A stretch of DNA of 64,000 bases from Campylorhamphus procurvoides. Its lineage: Eukaryota > Chordata > Aves > Passeriformes > Dendrocolaptidae. The notes beneath the pieces are model-generated. The model had not been told where the DNA came from, ran no database searches, and worked only from the letters and a program-made list of their open reading frames with translations. How positions within the stretch are numbered: the stretch's first letter is position 1; every line of letters starts with the position of its first letter. This document shows positions 41,536-52,097 of the stretch, piece after piece. The stretch lies in assembly GCA_013396655.1 (NCBI GenBank), contig WBMV01006536.1, forward strand, positions 41,452-105,451. Reading direction: 5' to 3'. The position numbers and the translations under genes were made by a program.

Positions 41536-43157
41536 GCTGGCCTGGGGGGCTGCAGGGCAGCCATGGGGCAGCTGGTGCAGCCCCACACTTTGCATCAGGT
41601 CAGCCCTGGAGTGCCAGCCTTCCTCCTGCTCCTGGGAGTGCTCCTGGGGTGGTCCCACAGGACTGGGGAGCCCTGTCCTGCTGCCTTCCCACCACGGTGC
41701 TGTGACCTGCAGGCCCACAGCATGGAGATCCAGCTCCTGGCACAGCCTGTCCTCACCATCGAGGGCAGGGTGGTTCTCCCCATCCCCACAGGAGGGGCAG
41801 GTGCCACTGAGACCCCCATGGGCACCTCCATCTCCCAGGGCTCAAGGAACAACCCCTCAGTCTCAGAGGAAAACAAATCTGCAGGGGCAGAGGGGCTGAT
41901 CCACTGGGCAGGACGTGGCCAGTTCCCAGAGGTTTGAGCTGGTCACAGCCAGGTCCTTGGGGTTCCATCCCCTGGCTCTGGTGGGTTCAGGGAGGGAAGA
42001 GCAACCACATCCCAGCTCAGCAAATTCATTGCTTGGGAAGTGCAGCCTGTTTTCATCTCACCCCTCTCAGCTCTGTTTCAGTAAGGTGTGATTGGCCTCA
42101 GGAATCTGACAGGGAGCTGTGAGGAATGACACAAAAGAAATGAGATTCCACACTCATCCCAAATGTGTGGACATAGTGGCAAAAGATGGGTTTGCTTCAT
42201 TTTATTTACTATCTAAACAAAAGTAAGTACAATTCAGAGGGTGAAGATGGTTCTTATTAACATTTTAATCAGTGAGAAGTATGTTCTGCACAGTTGAAGT
42301 CAATCAGCCACAGAGGAATTTCAGGATTTAAAACAGTGTGTAGAGTTCCCACACGATGGAAATGCTGATATATTTGTAACACATGAGAGATTTAATTTCT
42401 GAAAGACTGATTTTACAATTAAACTGGACCTTGCTTTGGTTAGACAGAGATGATCAGCTTGATGCCAAAGGTGAACAGCAAAATCCTGTGGTGCCTCTTC
42501 CAGGCAATGCAGGTGGGCTCATAAAGCTGGTTTTGTGCTGCTGTGGGAGATCTTGGAGGGGATTTCACATGGGGAAAGAAAAGGAGGGAAGTGGTGGAAC
42601 AAAAGGCTCAAACAGAGACCCTGAGAGCTGGTTCTCATCCCTTCCACCAGCAGAACAAGGTGAATGTTTTGGGCTTTGGCTGAGTGGGAATCACTGCCAA
42701 CTTTTACCTGGCAAAAGGAAGGAAAAACTGAGGGGTGAGAGGCTTTAAACATTCAGGGTGCTGGAGAAGCAGGGGAAAAACCCCTTTGGACCTACAGGAT
42801 AAGAAAAGTCATTCCTAGGGCAGGACAGAACTGCAAGCAGGGGTGAAATGGAAGAGAACCTCTATTAGGAGGTAACTTTCTTCAGGAGTCAAAACATTAG
42901 ACTCGAGTGAGCCTCTAAATATGCACATTAATGACCCAAACCTCCTCCTAAGTGGGGCTATGGGAGCTCCAACAGGCTGCAGCATCTCCAAGATATCCAT
43001 GACACACAAGGAGGGTCCTGATTTTAAAACAAAGTGCCTGTCCTGTGACAAATGGCCCATCTCCCAGTCACAGCACTCAGGTGGCTGCTCAGGAGAGAAC
43101 CTGGCTCTTTGTAAGGGTCTCTCTCCACATCTGGAGGAGTTAATGCAATTAATTATC
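41536..43157. other. Intergenic, STK38 to PTH-family gene
   Basis: GC-rich at first, then AT-rich. I see no exon with supporting sequence. A 21-bp exact copy of the sequence at 40447-40467 recurs at 42259-42279. Confidence 0.45.
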
Positions 43158-43163
43158 TTTATT
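43158..43163 (-). terminator. PTH4: Candidate poly(A) signal of the PTH-family gene
   Basis: AATAAA on the - strand lies 86 nt downstream of the TAG stop (43251-43249). It is the first canonical hexamer after the stop and would give a short 3' UTR. Confidence 0.5.
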
Positions 43164-43248
43164 TTGCAGTTCACCTCTGTGCTGGAGCTTTTCCCTACAA
43201 CAGCACATGTATAAATTTAGCAAGGGCCAGCCCAGGCTGGGTTGAGGG

Positions 43249-44568
43249 CTAAGGGGAATGGCCCTGTGGCTGCGTGCTGGGATTTCTCTTGCTGCCCAGC
43301 TCCTTCATTTGGAGCTGCTCAAAAAGCCCTTGTGGGTTCCAGTTCCCCTTTGGGGTCTTCCAATCCAGCTGCTTCAGTGGGAGGAACCCCCGCAGCTCCC
43401 GCAGCTGCTTCCTCAGGCTGGGAGTCTCCTCTCCCTCGCTGCTGCTGTGCAGATCTGAGGGGTCCTGGCTGTTGTGTGCAGCCCCCAGGGCGGTGGGGAG
43501 GGGGATGTCCCTGCTGCTGGCGGTGTGCACCGTGCCCAGGGCGTGCTGGAGCCACCGCAGGCGCTTCAGCCCTTGGAACGCCCTGCCTTTGTCATGCAGG
43601 AGCTGGAGCTCGGTCACTGCTCTTCTGCTGCGGGGAGAAAGAGGGAACGAGGGAGCAGAGCTGCTGATGGGCATCCAGCAGTGCCAGAGGCTCCTCTGCA
43701 CTGAGGAAGGGGCGTTTTCTCCCTCTCACTTTGGTCCAGCAGCCCATTCCTGAAGATGGGAAGCTGAAACCCCAAAGATGGACTTGAATCTCCTATTTCT
43801 TAAACAAAGGCAAACTGAAAAGACCAACAAAATGACCTGAGCAGGTTTAAAGAGCTCTCACAGAGGTGGGGACTTTCTCAAATTGAGATTCTCTTTAGAA
43901 TAAAATTCCCTTTACGTCACCTCAGAGTTATGGATTCTTGGGTTTGTTTCTCTCCTCCCAGAGCTGGAAGTCAGGAGTAATTTAGCTGGAATCTCTGATG
44001 TCCACGAAATAAAAACAAGCCCTTCTTTTCTTCGGATGCTTCAGATTCTTCAAAAATGTTGAGCCAAATGTTGAGTGAGGAGGGCAGGCTAATTGTGGGA
44101 TGCAAATATTTCAGGATTTCAGGCTGTTCAGATAATATCCAACTGCAGCTATAGGCTCCTGCTGCAGATTTGGATCCAAATGGGAAACTAAATATGGAAT
44201 TTTAGCATGTGCCATCTGCATGTTGAACATCCTTACATGGTTTGTACACTGTGTTTAAAAGCATCAGCTGAAATGTGGTCCATGTTACACATCTAAAAAT
44301 GCAATTGTCTAATTTTAAACTGCAGGGAGGGTGATGTAAAATATTGCTCTATGAAATATATCAAATTCTCTTCTCACCAGGCCTGGAGTGAGTGACAGCA
44401 GTGCAGAGCACAGCCTGTTCAATCAAAACCAGGCAGTTTTCTAATTGCATTAATGAAGCAAAAAGATGATATTACTTACTTTTCACTATCTTGACATGTT
44501 GCAAAACAGGCAGAAAAAAGAATTGCCAAAAATGTAACTGTCTGCAGAGATCTCTGGGGCAGGAACAT
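43249..44568 (-). CDS. PTH4: Parathyroid-hormone-family prepro-hormone (PTH-L / PTH4 type)
   Basis: Two coding exons on the - strand, 44568-44480 and 43627 (or 43624) to 43249, join in phase 2 and encode 154-155 residues. The start ATG opens MFLPQRSLQ, followed by a hydrophobic core (VTFLAILFSACFA), a clear signal peptide. A short pro-segment (QDSE plus KR or RR) precedes the mature start AVTELQLLHDKGR. Reading the mature chain as residues 1-34, the PTH/PTHrP positions are kept: V2, E4, L8-H9 region, G12, R20, W23, L24, L28, V31, H32. The AV-E-QLLHDKG start is closest to PTHrP, while W23 is PTH-like; this mosaic is what is known for the third family lineage (PTH-L/PTH4), reported in fish, Xenopus and chicken and absent from eutherians. 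The product should be secreted and act on class B receptors PTH1R/PTH3R in calcium and bone control. The C-terminal 89 residues resemble neither PTH nor PTHrP that I can recall. Family assignment is secure; the lineage name is less so. Confidence 0.93.
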
Positions 44569-45099
44569 TTTCTCTCTTCTTTAACTCTGCTCCACAGGAC
44601 CAAGAGCTGATGGTGGGATCAGAAATCTTCCCCTCTGTTCTTCCTTTCACCTGACAAAATGAATTTCAGCCCTTAGGCACAGGTAAAAAAGGAGTATTGT
44701 GCAATGAGAAATCATCCCAGGACCTCCTGGAACATCAAATGTGTGGATCTGAACATCCCCCAGGAGAGGATGAATAGGATTGACAGTCCATTTCTGCATT
44801 GCCTTGCTCAGAGTCCTAAATCTCCTTTCCCAAAATTGCCTCTCAGGGTAACACTTCTCACTCTTGTGCATTTGCAAGCAAATTTCAGGGCTGGGAAGAG
44901 ACCAGCCTGATAAAAACTTCACAGAAATCTGACAAGCAGATCAGGATTGCTGAAAATCACAGAACTCACAAAGACTGGAGCAGGAATATCAAGTTAAAAG
45001 CTGTTCATAGCCCTGGGGTTTGGGCCTTTCCCACGTGCTGACATCCAGATATCCAGGATTTTAGTAGGTTGATGCCAGATTTCAGTGAAGAAGTGGATT

Positions 45100-45240
45100 T
45101 CTGGCTTAGGGAAGGGACAACCAGATGATGTAATTGTGCAAGGATTATTTTAATCCAAATTACAACTTCATCCAGCTCTATATCTGCTCCTGGCATTGAT
45201 ACTCCTCTTCCTACCCATTCCTTCAACCCACCACATCCTT
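45100..45240 (-). repeat. Interspersed repeat, copy A (pair with 47897)
   Basis: This roughly 140-bp block starts 'tctggcttagggaagggaca' and shares about 80% of bases by eye with 47897-48035 in the same orientation. It lies in intron 1 of the PTH-family gene. I do not recognise the family; strand is arbitrary. Confidence 0.65.
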
Positions 45241-45910
45241 ATTTCCAGGTCTATCCCTAACATTTCTGCATTTTTCCCACTAATGACTTAATTGGCTCCA
45301 GCCTGGCCCTTTAATCATTTACCAGACAATCCTCTATTAATTGTTACATCAAAACCCAGAGAGACAACCAAACAAAAGCTGCAATATTTAAATTGTCATG
45401 TAAGAATAGTAAAGATCTGTTCCTGTATAATTCTTCAAAGAAATATTTCTTTTTGTGCAGAAGTTTGGGATAATAAAAACTCAGCATCTCCTCTAATGAC
45501 TTGTCTCTGTACTAACTTGAATATTGGATTGTCAAGGGTTGGGATAGAAAAGCAAATTATACATTAATATAACACAAATAAATTATATATTTGCTTGTAA
45601 CAATTAAGCTTATTCTTAAAAAGTCTGCTCCATTCATTTGTGAGTAATTTCCTTGGGCAACACATTGAAATCAAACTAGAAATGAAACAACAAGTGGGTA
45701 TTAGTCCTGACTAAAAATACCTGTATTAAAAGCAGATATATGCACATAAATATACATATAGATGTATTTACCTGCTGAATGATACATGATTTAAGTTATG
45801 CTAATGCAGAACTCCTACACAACAGAGAAGCAACACTCTTGTGATCATCAGCAAAATACATGTTAATTAAAAAGCATCTTCCAGTGACAAAAGGAACATT
45901 ATCTGCTTAC

Positions 45911-45990
45911 TGGTGGTTGTTTGAGCCCAGTGAAGTCCCGAGCAGCACAAGGTGTGTCCTGCCAGTCCTGTCCTGATGTCTCCACGCAGT
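45911..45990 (-). other. PTH4: PTH-family gene untranslated exon 1
   Basis: On the - strand a TATAAAAG box (46020-46013) is followed about 30 nt later by a likely start site near 45990. The short leader ends at 45911 with donor gtaagc (45910-45905). An exon of about 80 nt, then intron, prepro exon and hormone exon, reproduces the classic three-exon layout of vertebrate PTH genes. The acceptor of the prepro exon is probably at 44606 (after 'ccaccatcag'), with 44586 as an alternative. Confidence 0.6.
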
Positions 45991-46012
45991 GACACCGAGG
46001 GCCCTTCCCCTG

Positions 46013-46020
46013 CTTTTATA
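46013..46020 (-). promoter_or_regulatory. PTH4: TATA box of the PTH-family gene
   Basis: A consensus TATAAAAG on the - strand sits about 30 nt upstream of a short exon with a good donor. The surroundings are not a CpG island, which suits a tissue-restricted, TATA-driven hormone gene. Confidence 0.6.
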
Positions 46021-46482
46021 GAGCCCAGGAGCACAGACAATAGCAAGGATCTCTGTGACTAAGAGCTCTCCTCTTGTGGCAGGGAAAGGAGACAGCTCCC
46101 TGGTCCCAGTGTTCATAAATCCTGGATTCTGAAATATTCAGCTGTGACTAAAGAAAATATCACAACTTTACAGTTTCTTATTCCTCTGCTGTCTCTCCTG
46201 TTCTGTGAGAACTTGATCCTACCACGATGGTCCTGTGTCCCAAGGTGATGGGTAAAGGATATTATAACCTGTTGTTCCAGGGTTGATCAGGAAAAGGGTC
46301 TCTGGATGCAAAAAATATCTCCCTCCTTTCCTGTCCTTGTGGAGTCATGTGGGGGACACTGGAGTTGGATAGGAGGAATCTAAATTATCAATACTGGTAA
46401 ACTCAGCAATGCCAGTTGTCATAAAATCAGCAAAACAGGGCAGTTACCCACAGAAAATCTAACAGAGGGGTTGGTAAATCAG

Positions 46483-46675
46483 AGAATCACAGAATTCCAG
46501 AATGATTTGGGTTGGAAGGGACCTTAAAGATCATCCAACCCTAAAGATCATCCAGCTCCACCTCCCTGCCATGGGCAGGGACACCTTCACCTATCCCAGG
46601 TTGCTCCAAGCCCTGTCCAAGCTGACTTTGGACACTTCCAGGGCTGGAGCAGCCACAGCTTCTCTGGGCACCCTA
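46483..46675 (-). mobile_element. CR1 3' fragment, antisense
   Basis: 'agagaatcacagaattccag', 'ggttggaagggacctt', a duplicated 'aaagatcatccarc', 'ctgccatgggcaggga' and 'cttctctgggcaccct' are present. Confidence 0.9.
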
Positions 46676-47183
46676 AATAAGATCCCACTGGATTTTAATG
46701 TTCAGTACAAACTTCATTTGAATCTGTTGAATGTACAGTAAAGAAATTGGAAGTCTTGGAAACTGGGGAGAAATGGAAAAGACTTATCAAGTGACTAAAC
46801 AATAGAAGTGCAAGACAAAAGAAGTGGCTCAGACAAAAAAACAAATTCTAATATGTTTTGGAACCCTATGAGCTGGTACCATGCAAGGTTTAATACTCAT
46901 TGTATGAGCTCTAACAGGTAATTTCAGCAGAATTTGGATACTGAGGACGTGGCTGGATCTTTAGGCTGAAACTACTTAAGGGGACCGGTTCCTGTTTCTC
47001 AAAGTGAAAGACATTGAATGTATTTGTCATCTCTGAGGATCAATTCCCTGGAAAGATTGAAAAGATCATTTGCTTGGTTACCAGAAGCAACAGATTCATC
47101 TCCCACAGGCTCAGGTGGATGCAGACACATTGTCCTGCTGCAGGGACAGGGCCCACATGGCTCTGTCTGTTCTTGCAGCTTCC

Positions 47184-47465
47184 ATGGACACCAAATTGCT
47201 TTTTATTGTACTCCTCACGCTTCTTTTGAGCCCTGCTGTCTCTGAGTGATCCAATAAGTGCTCCTGATTTTCATTACCTGATTGTTAAGAAGAGTGTCAC
47301 CCATTAGAGTGTCACCCATTAAAGTGTCACCAATTAAAGATGACATTTGTTAAATATTGGTAAATTAGGGCCTGGCTTCTCATCTGAGTTTCCAGGGCAG
47401 CAGTTACACCAAATTACCCACCGTGGGCCCAAGGGTTCCTTAGTTACATCTGCAAGGATTCATAA
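47184..47465 (+). CDS. Putative two-exon secreted micropeptide, unrecognised
   Basis: An ATG at 47184, six bases after an acceptor-like tgttcttgcag, opens a leader with charged MDTK then a long LLFIVLLTLLL core and SPAVS, a good signal-peptide shape. The frame stops after 21 codons unless a GT at 47246 is used as donor (gtgatc, weak). The next acceptor (gagtttccag, ends 47395) restores phase and adds 22 codons containing TPNYPPWAQGF and one cysteine before TAA 47463-47465. The intron would be 150 nt. No family is recognised. It may be chance; the weak donor is the main doubt. Confidence 0.2.
47293..47337. repeat. 15-bp tandem repeat, 3 copies
   Basis: Three adjacent copies of 'agtgtcacccattaa' type, with one or two changes, lie within the candidate intron of the putative micropeptide. 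Confidence 0.9.
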
Positions 47466-47896
47466 GTGTTGGCCAAAGTCATGTCTGAGACATCTGGTCC
47501 AATTCACCCGTGAACTTTTCCAGTCTCCAGTGGACAAAGGGTGTCCATTGGATGCAGTTTGCAGCATCTCCTGGAAGAGCATTAATTGAGTGACCACAGA
47601 GACAGTGATGTGGATGGCACATGTTTTAATGGTCACCCCACACTGCCATGGCCACGCTCTTCCACAGGCCGTTTCCCTCTACCCAAAGACTTGGGAGAAG
47701 TCAAAATAACCTTCAGCATGACTTTGTAACACATCTCTGAGAGCCAGACCTGCTCTGGAGTTATGGTGCATCCCTGAGAAGGCCAGTGTAAGGAAGAGAC
47801 CCTGGCAGGGATGGATTTCTGCTTTATAATATTTCCAAAAACATGTCCAGTGTGCTGATGGCACTCACACAGCAGGCAATGTCTTGAGCTATGACA

Positions 47897-48035
47897 TCTG
47901 GCTTAGGGAAGGGACAACTAGAAGGTGTAACTGTGCAATGGTTATTTGAATCTAAATTCTGACTTCATCCAGCCCTAAATCTGCTCCTGGTGTTGGTACA
48001 GCCCTACCTACCCATCTCCTCAGCCCCACCACACA
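47897..48035 (-). repeat. Interspersed repeat, copy B (pair with 45100)
   Basis: It shares 'tctggcttagggaagggaca', 'gacttcatccagccct'/'aacttcatccagctct' and 'atctgctcctgg' with copy A. It could be an unlisted transposon fragment or an old local duplication. Confidence 0.65.
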
Positions 48036-50147
48036 CAGTGCTAATGCCATGGGGGGAAATGGTGCCAAGAGCACGACCAGGGGGGATTTTTAGCAGAGAG
48101 AAATGAACTTCTGCAAGAGCCCTGGATGGTGCAGAGCAGGAGCCCGTTCTGCCACGGAATTAGCCAGGCTGACTGCAGTTTGGTTACCTCAGGGCTCCCT
48201 CAAAGCACTCCTGGAGCCATCAAAGGTTTTAGCCTTGGCTTCAGAGCCTTCATTCCCTCCCTCCAGCTTTTCCTGGTCTGACTCCCCACGGGAGTGGCCT
48301 TTGCTGTTCCCTCACCTTCTTCAGTGGGAGTTTTGGAGCGAGGAGGGTTGTGCCAATTATGGTTTCCCAGCGAGTGATTCTTTTGTTTTGCTTTCCATTC
48401 CTTTCCCCAGGGAGCCAGGTGGGGGAGGAAGGGAACATGGCTTTGCTGCAGAGCAAAGAAAAAGGGAAGAGAAAGCCTGGAGGCCCCGTGGAGGGGGAAG
48501 AAGGAACTGGAGGAGGGAACAGAAAGCAAAGCAAATGTGCAAATATCCTCGTTAGGGCAAGGGGGATCCTCTGGCCTGGGAGTTGAAAACTTATTGAAAC
48601 AAAGACTGCACTGCATCAAAGGGATCCTCTATCTGTAGGGAGATGGGCAGACAGATCTGAGGAGTTTTTTCCATGTGCTGTTCTCTGTTACTCACTAGTA
48701 ACAGGAGCGTGGGCTCCAGAAGAGCTTCCCTGCTGTACAAATCCACACGTTTCTTCGGGATTGCTTTTGGGCTGTGGGTTTTCTTTTTTCCCTTACTGCT
48801 CTTACCCACCAGAGCAGAATTCCTGTGAGCTGCTGGAAAACCAGGCACCGCCCTGCCGAGAGGAAGCAGTTTGACCACAGCCATGGTAAATATAGTTCCC
48901 CTGAGCTGCTGGGGCAGCAGCAGCTGCTGAAGGGCTGCTCTCCCTCCCTGGCCCCCCTCACTGAGAGATGGGAGGAAATGACACCCTGCAGCAAACCCTG
49001 AGGCCACCAGCACTTTGGCACCTCCACATTCACACCTCGAGGGGCACGTTTGCTTCCATAACCATTTAAAGAGGTGGATTTCGGCTCCTAGGAGCAACTT
49101 CCAGGCTTTCCCACCTTTCTTTGGGTGCTTTTAGCTCCTCTGTTGCTGGGGGAGAGTCCTGTGCCAGTTAATCCCATTTGGGAGAGGGATAAACTCCAGG
49201 AGCAGTTTGAAATCCTGGCCCCTAAACCATAACATACTGCATCATTCCAGGGAGAACTCCCATCTCCCAGGGAATTAAAATTAGAGTTGAACAGCAGTGA
49301 GTCAGACTCTCTGTTTTCATTTCCCATTTTCTGATTTCAAGCCAGATTTACAGAAGCTCCTGGGTCTCCTGGCTCTGTCAGAACACAGTAGCAAGGGTGA
49401 GTGTTCTGTCCTTCAAAACCTGCCCTGCAGCCAAGCCTGGGGCTGACTCCCTTTTTCCTTCCCAAAACAGCCTCCAGATGGAATATTTTCTGTGTGCAAA
49501 ACAAATTCAGGTGAAGCTGAGACAAAGCCTCAGATCCCTTGTGCTCCTTCTGTAACACCCACTGGGCTGAGTTTACTTTAGTTTATAGACCTTAGTTTAG
49601 ATTTTAGACCATAGTTTAGGTCTATGATGTATAAATTACAGTTTGTTGTTCCACTCTCCATTTCCATGAGGTCTGAGGTGCAGCTAAAAGCATTCACAGT
49701 GTAAAAATATTTATGTTTTAAAAGTGAGGGCATAAGGGATAGGGCCCCCATGCTGTAAGCAGAAGAGTTAGTGGGAATAAACTCATTCAAGCTGGTTGTA
49801 ATATATCTAAATATCTATGTATGCATATATCTAAAGATCAGGCAGGTGTAAGTAGCTGTTTCAGTAGAAACTTGCCTTCACAAAGACTGGGCAGGATGTG
49901 AAAGCAGGTTGAATCCACAGGAACCTCATGAGCAGTTCCTGTTGTGTTCAAGCAGTGACGTTTCCCAGCAAAAGCCCCTTCTGCAGGCAGAAAATAAAAA
50001 ATGAAAATAAAATGAAAATTAAAATGCCAGTAAATAACTATTTTTGTTAAGGTCTAGTTTCTAGAGGAGCAGCTCTAAGAGATCCTCTTGCTGATGGAAA
50101 AATTCTCCAGTAAATATTGTCTGTTCTCTGAAGTATCCAGAGCTCAG

Positions 50148-50264
50148 GGAGGGTTTGGACAACACTCTCAGGCACATGGTGGGATTTTGGGGTGTCCTGT
50201 GCAGGGCCAGGAGTTGGACTGATGATCCTTGTGGTCCCTTTCAACTCAGAGTATTTGTGATCCC
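50148..50264 (+). mobile_element. CR1 3' end fragment, sense
   Basis: 'ggtttggacaacactctcag', 'gggtgtcctgtgcagggcca', 'ggagttggactgatgatcc' and 'actcagagtatttgtgat' parallel the copy ending at 18716. Confidence 0.85.
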
Positions 50265-50463
50265 TTAAATTTGGCCCACATGGCTGAGGTTTCTTCCAAA
50301 CCATGTCTAGAATATGTACATTTTATTCTGGGGGATTGCAATCTCAGGAACCATGACAGCAGCTTTCACCAGGTCAGTGTGGTCATGGATCCTGGTTATG
50401 TTAAGGACCTTTTCAATCTAGTCTTGGCCTACCTGTTGACAACAGATCTGGTTTTGTTTGTAG

Positions 50464-50630
50464 GTTCAATGTCCTCTCCTTCTTCTCACAGAAGATCTGA
50501 TGAATATAAAAGTTCTGTACATCTCATAAATACTGAACCTGAGTGGCATTTTCTTACAGGGAAAGCCAGAGGGTTCAATGCAACAAGATTTTTCCAACCC
50601 TTGCAGACTTGGACTGAGGAAGATGATTAA
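50464..50630 (+). CDS. Candidate terminal exon of an unrecognised gene
   Basis: After a good acceptor (gttttgtttgtag, ends 50463) a frame runs 55 codons to TAA 50628-50630 with a protein-like composition: SSPSSHRRSDEYKSS, then EPEWHFLTGKARGFNATRF and an acidic end WTEEDD. Upstream of the acceptor the open frame continues by chance into sequence that does not look coding. A second acceptor (ttcttctcacag) lies inside. I cannot name a family, and no upstream exon is certain. Confidence 0.25.
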
Positions 50631-51886
50631 AGAAGGTGAAGTTAAGATTATAAAGTTGCCTGAATTGCTCTCTAATGTTTGGTCTGGGGATTTTTTTTAC
50701 ATGTTCATTTATTGCAAATCTTAAATTGTGTTTGAAAAGTGCATTATGGGATAGGAACAGGGTCTAGGAGTGTTGCAAACCCCCTGGAGAAGGGAGGAGA
50801 GTCCTGGAAATCCCTCCAAGAAGTCACAAAGTGAAATGGTTAAACAGCCCCAAGCTTCAAATTATTTCCTTTGTTTGTGTTGGTTCAGGAAACCAACCAT
50901 CAGCTAATTTAGATTACAATGGATTAGATTTCCTTAATTAAAGGCAGGTAACCCTCAGATAACTGTACACATGATAGAGATACTTTGTCACCTCAAAATC
51001 ATTGTGTTTCTGTCCCTTGGCCAGTTTTGACCCTTGGGAGGATTTTAACGAGAAAAAGCTCTTAGAAATAATTGGGGAAGCTGCAAAAGATCCTGGAAAA
51101 TTCTAAGGAATTATCTCAGCTGGTTGTTTTTCATTCCAGTTGGGTTTTATTTCCATTCCAGTGGACTGAGGACGTCCCATCCCTGTGCAATTCCTGCCTG
51201 GAAAACAGTCCTTGTGCATTAAATTGTACTCAAAATGCCTTATCTCACAGAATATCATTTAAAGCGTTATTAATTATAATTGCACAGATAAATTTGTCTT
51301 CTCTGGCCCATAAAAAGATATCAAATCTGCATTAAACACAGTGTGGCTGCCAAGGGAGGTTTTGGGAGGTTTATGCAGCAAAAAACCCAGTATGGGGTTT
51401 CTTTTTTTACCTGATAACCCAAAACAAGAGGTTTGTTATTTAAGGCAACCCCTTTGGAGCAAGTTATTTGTTTAATTCATGTTAAAACTCACATATGGAG
51501 AGTTAAAACACATTGACAGCACTGTGTACGTGTAAATAAAACCCTCTCGTTTTCTCAAGTGCTAAAAAACCCACTTCCCCCTTTCGTGCCTCATAAACCC
51601 ACATAAAACTTACCAAAACCCGTGAGTTTACACGGTTTGCTCTTACTTAAACCCCATGGGGGAGAAATACCTGGGAGCGAAATGAAGCGTCTAAACCCCA
51701 ACGCTGAGGGGGCCACGCTTGAAAACCGCGGCCTGGATGGACCCGCCCGGGCCAGAAACACAACTAATAAAAGTTTATTTCTCATTTTGGCCATAAAACC
51801 CCAACATTTGTGGGGGTTTTGCCTCTCCCCGCTCTCAAGGCCCGGGCGGGGCCGCGGAGCCCCCTCAGCGCTCCCGCCATTGCCGC

Positions 51887-51970
51887 TGACGTCACCTGTC
51901 AATCAGCGAAATAGCGCCTTCTGATTGGCTGCCGCCCCGCGTCACGTGGGGGCGCCGCGGCCGTATATAA
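51887..51970 (+). promoter_or_regulatory. SRSF3: SRSF3 core promoter: CRE, inverted CCAAT, E-box, TATA
   Basis: Within 84 bp lie a palindromic cAMP response element TGACGTCA (51887-51894), ATTGG inverted CCAAT (51924-51928), an E-box GTCACGTG (51941-51948) and TATATAA (51964-51970). Immediately downstream is a GCCATTTTG (YY1-like) motif near the expected start at about 51995. The whole block is inside a CpG island. Confidence 0.85.
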
Positions 51971-51994
51971 GGCGGGCGGGGGCCGCGCCGGCCG

Positions 51995-52097
51995 CCATTT
52001 TGTCCAGTGAGGAAAAGCGGAGCTGGCGTCTCGCTGAGGGGTCGAGTCGGCTGAGTTTAGCGCGGGCTCCCTTCGCGCGCCCTCCCTCCGAGCACCG
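51995..52097 (+). other. SRSF3: SRSF3 untranslated exon 1
   Basis: The start site is placed about 30 bp after the TATA box at GCCATTTTG. The exon ends at 52097 before donor gtgagg (52098-52103). The next acceptor (tttcttgtcctag) ends at 52850, two bases before the ATG. The 5' end is approximate. Confidence 0.7.

Larger units (their letters stand above)
46676..51829. other. Intergenic between PTH-family gene and SRSF3
   Basis: Mostly unique sequence between two divergent genes. It holds a repeat copy at 47897, a CR1 fragment at 50148 and two unrecognised candidate exon sets (47184-47465 and 50464-50630), but no gene I can confirm. Confidence 0.45.

Noticed and set aside
41508..41968. Several 120-147 codon frames just after the gap
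   Set aside because: GC-rich repeat-derived sequence; frames on both strands and no conserved motif.
43242..43753. + strand frames of 141 and 159 codons over the hormone exon
   Set aside because: These are shadows of the - strand PTH-family exon.
48103..48555. 150-codon + strand frame
   Set aside because: Overlaps three - strand frames of similar length and ends in a lysine/glycine-rich tract typical of chance frames in purine-rich DNA.
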